Assembly: GCA_905331475.1 (NCBI GenBank)
Contig: CAJNYU010004461.1
Coordinates: forward strand, 1 to 64,000
DNA from: Rotaria socialis
Taxonomy: Eukaryota; Rotifera; Eurotatoria; Philodinida; Philodinidae
DNA: 64,000 nt
Reading direction: 5' to 3'
Part shown: positions 47,081 through 60,090 of the stretch, piece by piece
Position numbering within the stretch: the stretch's first letter is position 1
Layout: the number at the start of each line of letters is the position of its first letter
The notes under the pieces: generated by a model
Databases searched by the model: none
Told to the model about the DNA's origin: nothing
Seen by the model: the letters and a program-made list of their open reading frames with translations, nothing else
Position numbers and translations under genes: made by a program

Positions 47081-50000
47081 ATGGCCAGCAACCTGAATGA
47101 AGAACAGCCACCTATTTCAACTCGATCCGAAACACTACCTACTGGCCATGATAACTGTTAGTTATTTTTGCTATCTAAGGTTGCAAGGTGCTACATGAAT
47201 GTTGTTGTAATATTTAGCTGATAGAAAGAGAAATTGTAAATCTCCACTTAAAGCTTTGGAACCTGTGCGATCCGCTTCTCGACGAGTTCGTTCGGCATGT
47301 AATATTTCTTTTTTTCTTTGCTTTTAATTTATTAAAACGTGTCTGATTCTTTTTTAAAGTGCCGAACTGTTGTGCACGTTGTAAGATTCCATTATTAATT
47401 GATGCTAATGGACGTGAAACATCGAATAGATCTCCTGCTTCGGTATAGTTATAATGAAAAGTAAAAACATTTTCCCACCTATTTACATCCTAGGCTACAT
47501 CTCAATCTGAACGTCTATGCCAAGAATGTCGTCAAGAAAGAGCACGTAGCTCATCAAGCCGTATATTTAAATCCGCTTCTGTTAATTGGTCACATATGGG
47601 TGGAAAAATTGGTGAAATAGTTGATGCCTATTTATTCGTTTTATTTCTTAATTTACTTTTTTCTTCTTCTTCTTAGGAACATGGTTTGAGAAAGCACGAA
47701 CACCGGGTATTTATATTTGATATCACTCTATGCATTAATAATCAAGCACAAAGACATTCCTTTGTATTTTTTCGCTCAGAATATCAAGAGGGAAAAAAGT
47801 GTATTGCTTTAATACGAAAAAAAAGACAGTTAGATTGATGTGTCTAAAGAAAAAAATCTTTGTCCTACTGAAAGATGACGTTTTTCTTTTTTCCAGAAGA
47901 ACAATCTGACATGATCTATTCCTTTGAAATCATACTAGGTTTTTTTCGCATTGAAAATCCGTCAATTTGAGTTGACTTCCTATCATTAAATCTAATGAAT
48001 GGCTAGGTTTTTATTTTCTTGTTAACAACAAATATTTAATTCATTCGATGCATCGCCGTTTCGCTTGTTTGAACTAGCTTAAACAAATAACGTTCTTGTA
48101 TAAATTTCGAATATTTAATTAAGTGCTTTGTTGTTGTTGGTGGTGTTACTTGGGAATAGAAAAAAAGTATATGACATGTCATAGTGCTAACCTCGGATTA
48201 CGCGGTCTGTTTTTCTGACAGAAAATAATATGACTACTGGAAAGATTTTTAACCCTGCTACTAGATTATATCTAAATAGGTTGCTAGTATTAATCTTATT
48301 TCATGAGAAAAATTTAGGTTCAATATTGACAATTGTGCGAAATTCACAAGTTTCGTGTGTTGATATTTTGCGCGATTATATAATCATAAATTACAGTAAA
48401 TAGTCTATGCAATGAAATGCATCATTTATCAACGTAGAAACGGTTAACAGATGTTGATGATATTTTGATATGAGCAAAACAATCAGAAGGTTCTTTATGA
48501 TACGATGGTTGGATGTAGCGATACTCGATTTCATCGTAATTTATGGAATTTGTATTAGAAGTTTAAATCTAATTTTATCAATTTATGAAGTCTATATACG
48601 CTAGTAAAACAATTAGTTGACGACAAGATTATTAAGAACGTAGGCAAAAATTGAATCAATATCTATAGTTGATGTTCTTTAATAAATAATACTCGTTGGC
48701 CGGATCAATAAACAATTTATGCTCACAGGAATTCGAAATAAAAACAAAATCTGAGACACATTTTCTTTATAAATATAGGACGAAGTTTTTATTTTTGCTT
48801 TATCTATTTTGTTTTTGTCGATTCCTAGTGCAAAAAAGCAAACGATACACTTACCAGATATTCTTACAGAAATGCGAGAACATTTGGTAAAAACTTGTTG
48901 TTTTAGGGTCACATCGCCAATAATGATCACGAGGAAGAAAGCCAATAGGTTAGTCGGTCTTTTAAACACGATTAGTATTGCTGTTGCTGGAAGTAGAAAT
49001 AGCTTCTTTGGCAAATACTAGTAGAAGAATTATTTATTAAATAAATATAAATACAAAAACCTGTTTTTTTCACATCTTACATCATTGTTTTTGCGTCCTA
49101 CCTGATTATTATTTTGCAGCAAGTCTATGGCGAAGACATACATATATATATATAATATTTTAATATTTCTAGTTGTTTTTTATATTCTCTTCATCGTTGT
49201 CATAGATGGTCCTTATTCCCGAGTTTTTTTATATTTTTTTTTGTGTCGTATATTTAGGGTGTCTTGGTGTTCAATTGCCTGTTAATATAATTCGGATAGC
49301 CACACTATAGAAAAGAAAAAGAAAGATGTTTAGATAGAATAAAAATTAGAAAATGAGAGTTTCAGGAGAATTTTTGTCTATCTATTTTCCTGTTTTCCAT
49401 CGAATGTTAAAGACCTGTCGTTAACTCTTTCGATTTATGATTACTGTCTTCGGATACAATTGCCAGCAGCAGCATCGAAGAAGAAAGCACTATATATGTG
49501 AAATAGCATTACTTCGACTTATAAGAACGGGAACTGAAGAAAGAACAAGCGAGAATCTAAATCGATAATAGAGCAAAACTAGCAAATCCCGATGTTGATC
49601 ATCATACTACAGTCAGCACTCTGTTTCTTATATCCTTATCTGTTCCTTTTTCTATCGTTACTCTGGAACTATGTCAGTGCTTTCCCTTCCAGTTTTAAAG
49701 TGAATAGACATTGTTGGATTTCTTTGTCGATCCATTCTCGTTAAACATCATTTTTCTTTTATTCTTATTCATAGCTTGAAGTAATCAACAATTTATATGT
49801 CTTTAGAAAAATAATGAGCTTTTTAATAAAAAATCCATTAATAAAATCTGTTTCCATAGAAAAAAAGCAATGCTTGCATTATTTTTCATACGGAATATTC
49901 CACAGTGAATTTAGTTGTCATCTCCTATAATCTTACAAATTACTAAAACAAAAGAAATAACTGAATCGGTTTATTAGAAGCGAGCATCCATGAGAATAGC

Positions 50001-50540
50001 ACATGACATGGTGATGCTTGATAGTAATAATATTGTAAGGTGTGTCAACTTGAAAATTATCAAAGAAATATCTCGTTTTGCTAGATAAATATATAAATAT
50101 ATGTGTATCAAATATGTTTATATATATATATATATAGATCAACGGGTTGTCTACAATTTTTTGGAGCAACTTAACGATGAAAAAACTAAAAAAGTTGAAA
50201 AATCACCGGAATTAACACGAGCAGAAAGTCTCAATGATGTACTCAATGGTTTAAAAAAGTAATTTTTAATCAAAAGAAAAATGAAAATGCTGCTTTTTTT
50301 TGTGAATGCTGTAGATATCAAGCACGTTTTCGTTCGGCTAATCCTCGAAATAAATTCACTCGTGCATTCGAATCTTCAAGTTGGCGTGTTTTACGACATC
50401 CATCAGAATCCTATGAATTCACTCAACCTGATCCTGTCTATGGAGATCAAGCCACACGGGATATGTGTATTGGTTCAGTATTTGCACCAACAAATAGACG
50501 AATACGTTCAACGTTTTTAATTCATCCCGATTGGGTTTAA
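47081..50540 (+). CDS. Orphan 244-aa protein with paired Cys motifs
   Basis: Seven exons (47081-47156, 47218-47298, 47360-47442, 47494-47611, 47677-47706, 50138-50258, 50315-50540) splice in frame. I do not recognise the family. The N-terminus is Arg/Ser-rich and disordered. Residues ~52-100 contain CCARCK and CQECRQE, two C-x2-C pairs about 40 residues apart, which could bind one zinc (treble-clef or ribbon style). A helix-like segment follows (RVVYNFLEQLNDEK), then a conserved-looking C-terminal part with aromatic and basic residues (FESSSWRVLRHPSESY; DMCIGSVFAPTNRRIR) that suggests a folded end. Intron 6 is 2.4 kb, long for this window; its acceptor follows a (ta)n tract. The start ATG follows a clean upstream region. 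The exon set is supported by phases at all six junctions; function is unknown. Confidence 0.72.
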
Positions 50541-52767
50541 AACAAATCTTTTTTTGAACAATATTATTTATTTTCGAGAACAAAACCGAACACCACATTT
50601 TAGAAAAGAAAATTGTTATATTCAATATAAATTATAGTCAATAGGGAAAAAAAATAAAAAAAGAGAAACGAAAGAATTTTGTAAAATTTAACCATCTACA
50701 TTTGGAGTAGGAAAAAGTATTGTCGTAGATCGTTTAACATATTTATTGTCAAACATATTACCATGATATCTAATCTATCTTCTGCCATTCCCAGAACAGT
50801 TTATCACAATAGACTACTGTCGATGCAGCTATAAAAAAAAATATCATGTAATAAGTCAATGTATTTATAGAGAAAAGTTCTAAGGCCAAAAGCAAAAGAA
50901 AATAGACAAGAGCATTCACTTGCGATAATTTTAAAATGACTTTTTTGTTTTAGACGACATTACTTATAAAGATAAAACAAAATGATTGAATCCAAACAAA
51001 AAATAACAACATTTCGATTCGTGTTTGATCAGACTTTTGTTTATTGTATCCTGCATGTATATTATTGAGTATATGCCAGTATGATATATCCCCACGTTGT
51101 TTTCTATATGATACACAACAGACAATGACATATTTTTATCGCTTAGATTTGCATAGCAGTATATAACAGTAGCGAAGTTCGAATGACTAATTAATTATTT
51201 TAAATGAAAATATGTCTATCAAGAAAGGCAGAGAAAATAAGGAGTTGTGTTAATTGCCTAGGTCTATGAAAGATCTTTAAGATAATTAATAATAATAGTG
51301 AAGGGATTACAACATTGATCGACCTTTGATATTATGAGACATCTTGAAAATTAAAGTCCTAGAAAAGGGCCAAATTATTTTATTATTTATAGAACAATTA
51401 ATTATGTTTGTACGCAATAGATCAAGTAAGATAATAAACTCATTCAAAATTTTATCATGTACGCCGATAGAGCTCGCCACGAATTAATAATTACTAATTT
51501 CTGTAGATTCTCTGCACTATCAAAATCATCGGTTAGCATGGAAATGAAGTTGTCATTTACCTAATCAAAATTGATTGATAATTACATTTTTTCCGTCGAA
51601 CATGTAGATTGTAGATAATAAAACTAAGCCCAAATCATTCAAATGTAATCGAAAGTTATAGCTCTTTATTTACTAATGCGCATCAAAATGGTATTTTGAG
51701 TTAAAGAAACGTTTTTTTTTCAAAAAGCTAAAATTTGACAAGTTAAATATATTCGACATTAATAACTAATCGGCTTAAATTCTATCGTCGCTTGTTAGTT
51801 TATCCATTAGTAGAGAAACATGGAGGATCTGTCCTCTTGATTTCCTAATTGAATAAAATACCTAGCGTAGCATAGGAAATACGCATTATATAAATTTTAA
51901 GGAAAATTTTCGATGAAAATGAATAATCAACTGCGGAGCTAAAACAACAGTTTGAATTTTTTTTATTTGCGAACAAGATTGTTAGCAGCATTCTGTGCAA
52001 GTAAAAGCTTCACTTATTAATCAAAATTTTCCAGGAGCATCGTCTAATAAGTTTCGCTGTACAATCCACTGGAACAATGATATTGGAATACGAGCCATAA
52101 AATTCAAAAACAAAACTAGAGAATATTTTGATTAGAAAAACACATTTCTCCGTTCTGGAATAATGCCAACTCTCCCGAATATGTTATACACAAGTCCAAT
52201 CATAAACATTAATATTTAGGCGTTGTTTTATGTGATGGCCTAACTTTTGCTCAACTTTTTTTATCAGAAACGTGCCCGTTTTGCCACATGTTGCCTATGG
52301 AAAACACTCTATGGCATGCCTAATTAACTTGACAAGATGATACACTCAACTGACTAGTTAATGTGAAATCGCGTGTTAATAAATTAGAAATCATACGTCG
52401 ATAACGTATTCGAAACAACTTCTATTCACAATATGTGTTGTGACAAGCACGCCAAGCTTTTAAAATGATACTGGGAAAGATTATCATGCGTTATTTAACA
52501 AAATGAGTAGTTTTCCAAGCAGATGAGTGTTGAAGATAATTATTCTAAAATGACTAATTCAATCTTCCTAAGTACTTTTCCTATCAATCCAAGTACAAAA
52601 ACAACTGTGCATTCAAAATCTAATTATCATCAAACCTTATGACGATCAATACCTATCGTCACATCAAGCGAAATTATGTTTAATATTATTTTCTATATTT
52701 CTCAAATGAAAATGAAAATTAATTCAACAATCTTTCTGACAACAATGCTGCTGATCGAAAATCAATT
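50541..52767. other. 2.2 kb spacer between convergent genes
   Basis: Both flanking genes end here, so only 3' UTRs are expected. AT-rich, no repeat or RNA gene recognised. A short plus-strand frame at 52676-52903 overlaps the end of the next gene antisense and is rejected. Confidence 0.45.
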
Positions 52768-54848
52768 TCACTTGGTGTCGATCGTTCCAAACGATACTTT
52801 TCGATGTAGAGATGAAAGATTTCGAATAAGTTGGTCGATTTTAATATTATTTATATGTGTCGGAGGTAATGTATTTCGATATATTTCAGCGGCTCTTTCG
52901 TAATACGATAATGCTTGATCTTCATTACGTTTTAAAGCATAAACAATACCAATATTACCCAATGCTTTAGCGATATTTGGATGATCCGATAAATAATGTT
53001 TTTCTAAAATTTTCAACGATAATTGATAATGTTCTAAGGCAAGATCGTATTCTTCGAAAGTTCTATATGTACTCGCAATATTACAATGGGCTTTACTTAT
53101 ATCAAAATCATCATTTGTAACATATTTTTCTAAAATATTCAATGCTTTTTTAAAATAATCTAACGCTAATAAATAATCTTTATCATGTTTATAAATAATT
53201 CCCATATTATTTATACATTCGGCTATATTTAAATAATTATCATCAACTGATTGTTTCCATATAATAAGTGCTTTATCATAATATTCAATTGCGGATTTCG
53301 AATCATCTTTTTGATTATACACATAACCCATGCTACTATAAATACGTGCAAAAAACATATCATTTGGCTGTAATGTTCTTAGTGATATGTCAAGTGATTT
53401 TAATAGCCAATCAAGACTTGCATCATAATTATTTTTAATAAAATCTATATTACCTAGATTCAGTAGACAACTACCAATGCATTCATCGTCATCGGACAAC
53501 TCATTACATAAACGATAGTAATATTTTTTTGCTTCATCTAGTTCGTTCATTTTTTCTAGTATACAACCAAATGATAGAAGATCTAGATCGTCGTCGTCGT
53601 CATCATCTTTATAATCAGTAAAAATAGGTTTTAATTGCGTATTTGTTCTATTAGATAATACCATTTCAACAATCCATAAACCATTATCATCTTGATGAAT
53701 ATTTTTCAATTGAAATATAGATCCTAACATGAATAGTACATCATCTTGATCATTATTTAAATAACTTAATGATTTAATTTTAGCGAACGGCTTCGTCTTA
53801 TCAAGATTAGAATCAGCAGCGATTTCGAATAATATTGGTTGGGCATCTTTGGTCTCTACTCGCGTTTTAGAAGAAGTTAGTGCAAGATTACGATCAACTG
53901 TCGTCAAAAGAAAATTATTTATTGATATATATTGTCCAATCGAATTTTTCAGCATTTCCATTTCTTTATTCGATATTAATTCATATCTATAAACTTGAAT
54001 AGGTGTTAAACAGCGATATTCTTTTAATTGTCGTTCAATATCATGAATAAAAAATCTAAGAAAAAAAATCAAATCCATATTTCGTACTCTTAAAGCTTTG
54101 TTTAATAATTGAGAAATAAAAGTATCTCTCGTAAACCACCATATAGCAGTATCTGGCCGGTAGTTTTGCTGAAATTCACGAATAATATTTAAATGAACTT
54201 TATTTCCTTTGTATTGCATCCGACATAAACTAAGAAAATCAATCATATCATTTGGCATTGGATCCATTTGAAGTAAAATATCAATTAAAATTTGCCAATA
54301 GATAAATTTCTGGTTAGAATCATTTTTTTCATCGCTATGAAATATTTCGAATAGAATTTTATTTGTAATATTTTTATATTTAATTTGATCTGATTCAATT
54401 CGTTTTATCAGTTCATCATAATTAATACAAATAGATTTAATCTAAAACTAGAGATTTTTATATTCGATGAATCAATGATATTTATTTGTACCTTATGAAA
54501 TTGATTCATCCATCGCTGATCGATATTTTTATTTTGCGCATGAATATATATGGAAAATATTTGTTGTGAATTATGAATACGTGGAATGAAGTTTTCGCCT
54601 ATTTGATCATTAGTAATCAATATAATATAATCATCGTCCGACATGCTTTTAATATATTCTTCACAAGCATCTTCGTTTTGAAATATTTTTAAATGATTTA
54701 TTATTGTACGAAGTTTTCGTTGCATCGAAAGATTTTTTTGAGATTTTTTCTTGTTATTATCAAGCCAAATAATTGTGTAAATACCGAGATTCTCATTAAC
54801 ATTCCATGTTTCCGACGAGGAAGTTTTTGAACTATGGCATAGACCCAT
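52768..54848 (-). CDS. ADP-ribosyltransferase-like/TPR protein with extra N-terminal domain, catalytic motifs degenerate
   Basis: Two exons (54492-54848, 52768-54441), a 50-bp phase-0 intron, 676 aa. It starts MGLCHSSK: Gly2 with Ser6 fits the N-myristoylation pattern and Cys4 could be palmitoylated, so the protein may sit on membranes. Residues ~22-120 form an alpha/beta domain (IYTIIWLDNN; DDYIILITND; IPRIHNSQQIFSIYIHAQN) that the copy at 10985-12646 lacks. The ART domain follows (AIWWFTRDTF). The serine motif is NNFLLTTV rather than NSFLSTS, and the E-x-E region is NNDQDDVLFMLGS rather than DEQEVLFMLGS, so the catalytic Glu is replaced by Asp. Six TPRs complete the protein (NNMGIIY, CNIASTY, GNIGIVY). 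It may be a non-enzymatic paralogue or a weak enzyme. Confidence 0.85.
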
Positions 54849-56329
54849 TGCCGAGAGGCTGTAACTCTGCCGCAGTTTATTTGCCGTGTAAAACGTCTAT
54901 GATAAGCTACTATAACGTGTCGAATGAGGAAAAAGAACGGTTATATAATAAAATAAACGAAGCAATAAAACCGGTTCGTTCTCTTTTTTTTTGTTGTTAT
55001 GGGCAATGATATATTATGGTAAATAATTGATTTTTGATAAAAAAGCGTCTTATATATATATGGTATGTGATCGGACGTTGATTGTGTACCTATCAAAAAA
55101 CAATATATTCGATATAAAACTAACAATCTGATGCGACCGATAAGAATCGAACACGAGTATACATCCGTATTCCGTTTTTATAACTTTTGTTTTGCTTGTA
55201 AATGCGATGAAAGAAGGTCACATTTACATATATGACATATCATGCGAAAAAGCAAAATTTAGTCATAATTGCTTAAATTTGCTTTCGAAAGTCTCGATTG
55301 TTTTGTGTGATTTACTAATATGAAAGGTTACAATTAATTTCTTTTGCGATATGAATAGACAAAAGTCGTAATAGGGATAAAGAAAATGTATTAAATATAA
55401 ATTTCATATCAAACTAATCTTTCTGCAATTAAGTATATCTTGATAAGACTCGTTGAATTGTGCTCTGATTCATGAGATGTGAGTTCTTCCTCGTGTAGTA
55501 GTTAAAAATGGCATTTCGCAATTTTAGCCTGAAATTCGACCCCTGTGATACAAGATTACGTTTTTTTTTTAAAGTTTCAGAGTATTCCAAGGCTTACCTA
55601 TAAAGAAAAGTTCAATTTTAAAGTGTGTTATTCAATTTCTTCACTCGACAATTGAACGGAAAGAAAAGTTTTTATAGCTTCAGAAAGACAGTACGTTGCA
55701 ACCAAACTTTGAAGGAGAAAAACGTAATATAATCGACGAGTAACAAATGCAAATATTCTCTTCAAAGTGAAACTGAGCATGTTTTTTTAACTGTTCGAGT
55801 TGACTTATCGTTCTTAATCTCATGGTACACATAAAGGAAAACAATATGAATTTACTAGCAGTTTATTTTTTATGAATATCTTTTCTAAACACCTGGAAAT
55901 ATACCCATTACTTATCATCTAGATTATTAATTGTGCTGTTGGCTTGGCTAGAAAATGGAATTTTTGTTTCCTGAAAGTTTTTAAAGAAAACCAAAAGAAG
56001 TATGAATCTAGATATTAGCAGTTAAAATAGTGTCTTGCAGGTCATCATAACCCATAATCTAAAATCTATGAAAGCAGTAAATTTCTTTTTTTTACGTCAG
56101 TCAAGAAAGATAAGAACGAAGCTGCATACAGAAAAAAAACAATAGTGATTTAGATTTTACATAAGATAAAAATATAGGAAAGCGAATATTATGTAAACTA
56201 ATGTTCTTGTATCATCCAGAAAAGCGATTCGTTTTATGTTTAAATGGATGATTATCAACAAAATCAGTTGTTCATTTAATTTCTTATTAGAAGATCGACG
56301 AAAAAATTCACCGGAAAATTCGCTTCTCT
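54849..56329. other. 1.5 kb spacer
   Basis: AT-rich. It holds the promoter side of the minus-strand ART/TPR gene and the 3' side of the next minus-strand gene. No gene, repeat or RNA gene recognised. Confidence 0.45.
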
Positions 56330-57667
56330 CTATATTAAATTACTCGGTCTGATCTCCATATCGACCTTTGTAAGTGAACGATCGAAAGATTGCGGACGTT
56401 TTATAATACGTGTTGTTATTGCAGATGGTACCGACGATTGTCGATAACGTATCATACATGGAGTCGGTGGACATGCACATTCGGGCACTTCAGGCTGTTT
56501 TGTATACGACGGATTTATAAGAGATAAATTTTTACAATCCAAAGTTCCGGCAACATTTGATGTTGGCCGAGTATTAAAAAAACTACTTGGACATGCTTGA
56601 AAAAAAGAATAGTTGGCAATTTTTTTATGAGAATTTTTCATGCATACTTTTATTTGGTGGTGGCTTTTCCCATAAGGATGGCGATGATGCCGTGGCATTT
56701 GAATCTTTGTTGGCACAAAATAAATATGAAGCATCATAAACGGTTCGAGTAGGTTCTGATGAATTATTTGCCTGAGGATGCACTTGACTTTTACGCACTT
56801 TTGATCGTTCTAAATTCGATTTAGATTGTGCAATTTATGCATGTAGACTGACAATTTGATTTACCTCGAGTTGGTTTCACACGATTGGCATTGTGGTGAT
56901 GATGATGAAGCACTGAACGCACTTGAATTGATCGAGCCCGAAAACGATCAACTAAAATAAAAGCGGATAAATTAATTATAGAAATAAAACGAAAATATCA
57001 ATTTGATATGAACAGGATTGTTCTGCTTTTGCTTTCTAATTAATATAGATAAATTAACAATTCCAAATGAAAGAAAACTGAAAAAGTGGCCTCCTATTGT
57101 TGTACTCATGTTTTGCTTTTGCAATAGAAAACAGGAATTTCAAGGGACGGAACCAGTAAGAAATAAACATTTCAACATACTAGCCATCCAATGAGCAACA
57201 AGTCAGACTCGATACATAAGTAAATAGCTTTTTCCTTATTATTTGATTAATTCTAGTATATAGTAGCAATAATATATTTTGAAATATAAATAAAGTTCTA
57301 CTATACTTAGAAGATCAGATCTAAACTAAACGTGAACATTGCAGTATTCAAAATACTACTCCTGTGAATAATGAGTAACGTATAAACGTCTAAAAGAAAT
57401 TGAAATCGCTATGATTTTCTTGTTCATTTTTTTGTCATGAAACCATCCGTACAATTTTCTTCCATAACTTCAATTTATTATAACAGAATTTCTCAAATAC
57501 TTGAAATATTCTTTATATTATTCATCATTGGAAATACTTTTCTATGCTGACATCATTCAAAACTTGAATAGCATTGACTTCAGCATTGAAAAATTAAATA
57601 AAACTATCACTAAACACTCACAAGACAATGGAACACTTGATGATCGACTTGACGATGATGATGACAT
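56330..57667 (-). CDS. Orphan Ser/Pro-rich basic protein, 186 aa
   Basis: Four exons (57622-57667, 56865-56951, 56648-56809, 56330-56595), all junctions phase 1. The first exon is the least certain: it begins with a Ser run (MSSSSSSRSSSVPLS) and uses a gtgagt donor across a 670-bp intron. The later exons are firmer. The protein is disordered, with a five-His run (near residue 30), a Cys/Pro patch (PECACPPTPCMIRY) and a basic, proline-containing C-terminal region (RIIKRPQSFDRS). No family is recognised. A phosphoprotein or scaffold is conceivable, but nothing shows it. Confidence 0.55.
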
Positions 57668-58137
57668 CGAATCTTTCAATAGAAATGCGTGTACGTGTAT
57701 TTCGTATATTAGGATAAATAGTTCCGTTAGATTTTGCTTCTATCCAATCAGGAATAAAATCTTATGGTTGATTATATCTCATAATTTCAGAGGAAAAAAC
57801 ATCGCTGAATACGGATATAGAGAAAAGGTAGATAAATAGCAGATTTTCTAGCTGAATAAGCAGTTGAGATTGAATTTCTCAAGTAGACTTCCATCGTCAC
57901 TATTCATAAAGTCCTTTTTTGCGCAGATAAAAATAGTTATTTTTACTTTGATATACAATAAGTTTGTTTTCTTTTAGCAAAACAACAAAATTAAGTCGAA
58001 TTTTATTATTAAACTTTCAGAAAAAAAAATGAATAAATCATCAGTTAGAGAGTTTATTGAATAAAGATAAAAGAAATAAATATATTAGAAACGATATTTC
58101 TTCGTTTCTTTTTATAGATAAAAATAATGAGATAAGA
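57668..58137. other. Spacer between tandem minus-strand genes
   Basis: 470 bases, AT-rich, containing the 3' UTR of the dipeptidase and the promoter side of no known gene. Nothing recognised. Confidence 0.4.
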
Positions 58138-60090
58138 TTATAGTTTAGCCAATTCTTGAAAATAGACGCTCATTACTTTCATTCCATTCATATAATTACT
58201 AATATCAAATTTTTCATTTTGCGAATGTGCGCCATCATCACTGGCACCAATTGGTAATAATAAAACATTTTTGCCTGTTTGTTCTTGAAATGTTACTAAA
58301 TAGAAACGCAAAGTAAATGAATAGAATTTTTTGTTGATTTCATCAAAAAGAAGTAAAATTTACATGTAATTGGAATTGAACCACCTTCACGTGTCAAATC
58401 AGGTTCAATACCATGAACAGCAACTGTTGCTTTACGCGCTGCAACATATTGAGGATTATTTGGATCAGCAATCCAATAATCACCGCCATGTTCTAATTTA
58501 ACCGAAACTTTATTTGGAGAATTTCGTTCTTTCATTATTGTTTGAACGTGATTTTCAACTAATTTTTCTACAGTTGATATTTTCATATTTGGAACGATAC
58601 GGATCGAAAATTTCCCAATAACATGACGTGGTATAACTGTTTTGCAACCACAACCATCGAAGGCTCCTAAATAGAAATTTGTTTTTTTTTATTTTCGAAA
58701 CAAATTTTTTCTTCAGTTTTTACCTTGAATTCCATGCAGAGATAATGATGGATATCGCCATCGATGCATTAAAATTTGATCTTTTTCCGATTGAATCGTA
58801 CTTTGAACACCTGCTTCCGAACAATAAGCAGCCTGAAAAGAATAGTAGAGCATTGATTCAATCAGACAATAGAAAAATTTAATTCAACGTACAGTATCAA
58901 ATGTTATTGGTTTGTAAAGTTCTTCTTCTTCTAATGTAAGTGGTACAACTTCATCGTACAGACGGTCAATTAAAATATGACCTTTATTATCAACTAATGT
59001 ACCCATTATAGCAATTAAATCGGTCATGGCTTCATGACTAAAATTAAATCAATAGAGAATGTCAGCTGAAACAGTTTTCTTACACCAGAAAGCTATGATA
59101 AATTTTCAATAAATAGGAATAACAATTTAATTTGCATTATCTTTCTGGCTTTAATAATAAAGCAGTGAGTTTCAGAGGTCCTCTTATCTCCTCAAATCTG
59201 AAATTTCTATTGCTCTTTGTTGTAGAGAAGAAAACAAAAAAAAACTACTTACATTGTACCGCCAAAGCAACCTGAATGTAAGTCTTTTGTTGAACATTCA
59301 ACATCAAGAAAGAAATAACAGATTCCTCTAAAACAATAATAATGAAAAATAGATCAAAATCAAAGATTATTGTTGCCTACCGAAGACCATATTGTAAACA
59401 AGGCTTTGTTTTACCTAACCAATAACTATCCGAAATAACAACATAGTCGACTCCGGAGAGGAATGTATTTTTCAACGATTTAAGTAAATCTTCAAGACCA
59501 TCACTGCCATATTCTTCCATACTTTCAAGAACGAATTTAACATTTACAGGAAATGGTTCATTCAGCTTTTGATATGCTTCAATAACATTAAGCCAACTAA
59601 TAACTGGACCCTTATCATCAGTTGATCCACGGCCATATAATTTTCCATCTCTTTCAGTTAGTACAAATGGTTCGGAGTCCCAACCATCTGAAAGTTGAGC
59701 TGGTTGAACATCCAAATGGCCATAGATCATAACAGTTTTCTTAGCTGTATCATTTCCATAAGTGCCTAAAATAACATTTGGTAATTTAAGTTTTGTACCA
59801 TCCGACAGTTTTTGTTCGCCAACATCAGCTAATTCAACTGTAATACCCAATGTTTCCATGAAAGATTTCGTCCATTCGACCATACGAACAACTTCAGGTC
59901 GATGTTCAGGCCATGCTGATACAGATGGAATACTCACAGCATCGCTCAATCTTTGAATGTAATCTTTTTGATGATCATCAAGATATCTATGCAACAATAA
60001 CGAAAAAAAAATTATAATTCACTTCTTGAATTCTATTTGAATTCAAATATCTTACTTAGCTATACGTTTATTCAAATCGTCGCTCGACAT
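58138..60090 (-). CDS. CNDP2: Cytosolic non-specific dipeptidase (CNDP2-like, peptidase M20)
   Basis: Seven exons (60056-60090, 59381-59986, 59253-59327, 58893-59037, 58724-58832, 58364-58666, 58138-58295) give 476 aa, close to the vertebrate enzyme. The dinuclear metal site is intact: GHLDVQP (H102, D104), STDDKGP (D135/D136), [11 protein letters not shown] (E169/E170), ISDSYWL (D198) and a C-terminal [11 protein letters not shown]is. The lid/dimerisation domain begins around DLHSGCFGG and [12 protein letters not shown]. The enzyme hydrolyses dipeptides such as Cys-Gly with Mn/Zn in the cytosol and takes part in glutathione turnover (family knowledge). There is no signal peptide ([12 protein letters not shown]). 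The 35-base first coding exon is short but in phase. This is the best-conserved gene in the window. Confidence 0.95.

Noticed and set aside
48679-49021. Open frames on both strands inside the 2.4-kb intron of the orphan Cys-pair gene
   Set aside because: No domain and no matching splice phases; they overlap each other antisense.
55130-55180. Possible tRNA on the minus strand (ttcgattc word)
   Set aside because: The flanking bases do not pair as a T-stem and no acceptor stem is present.
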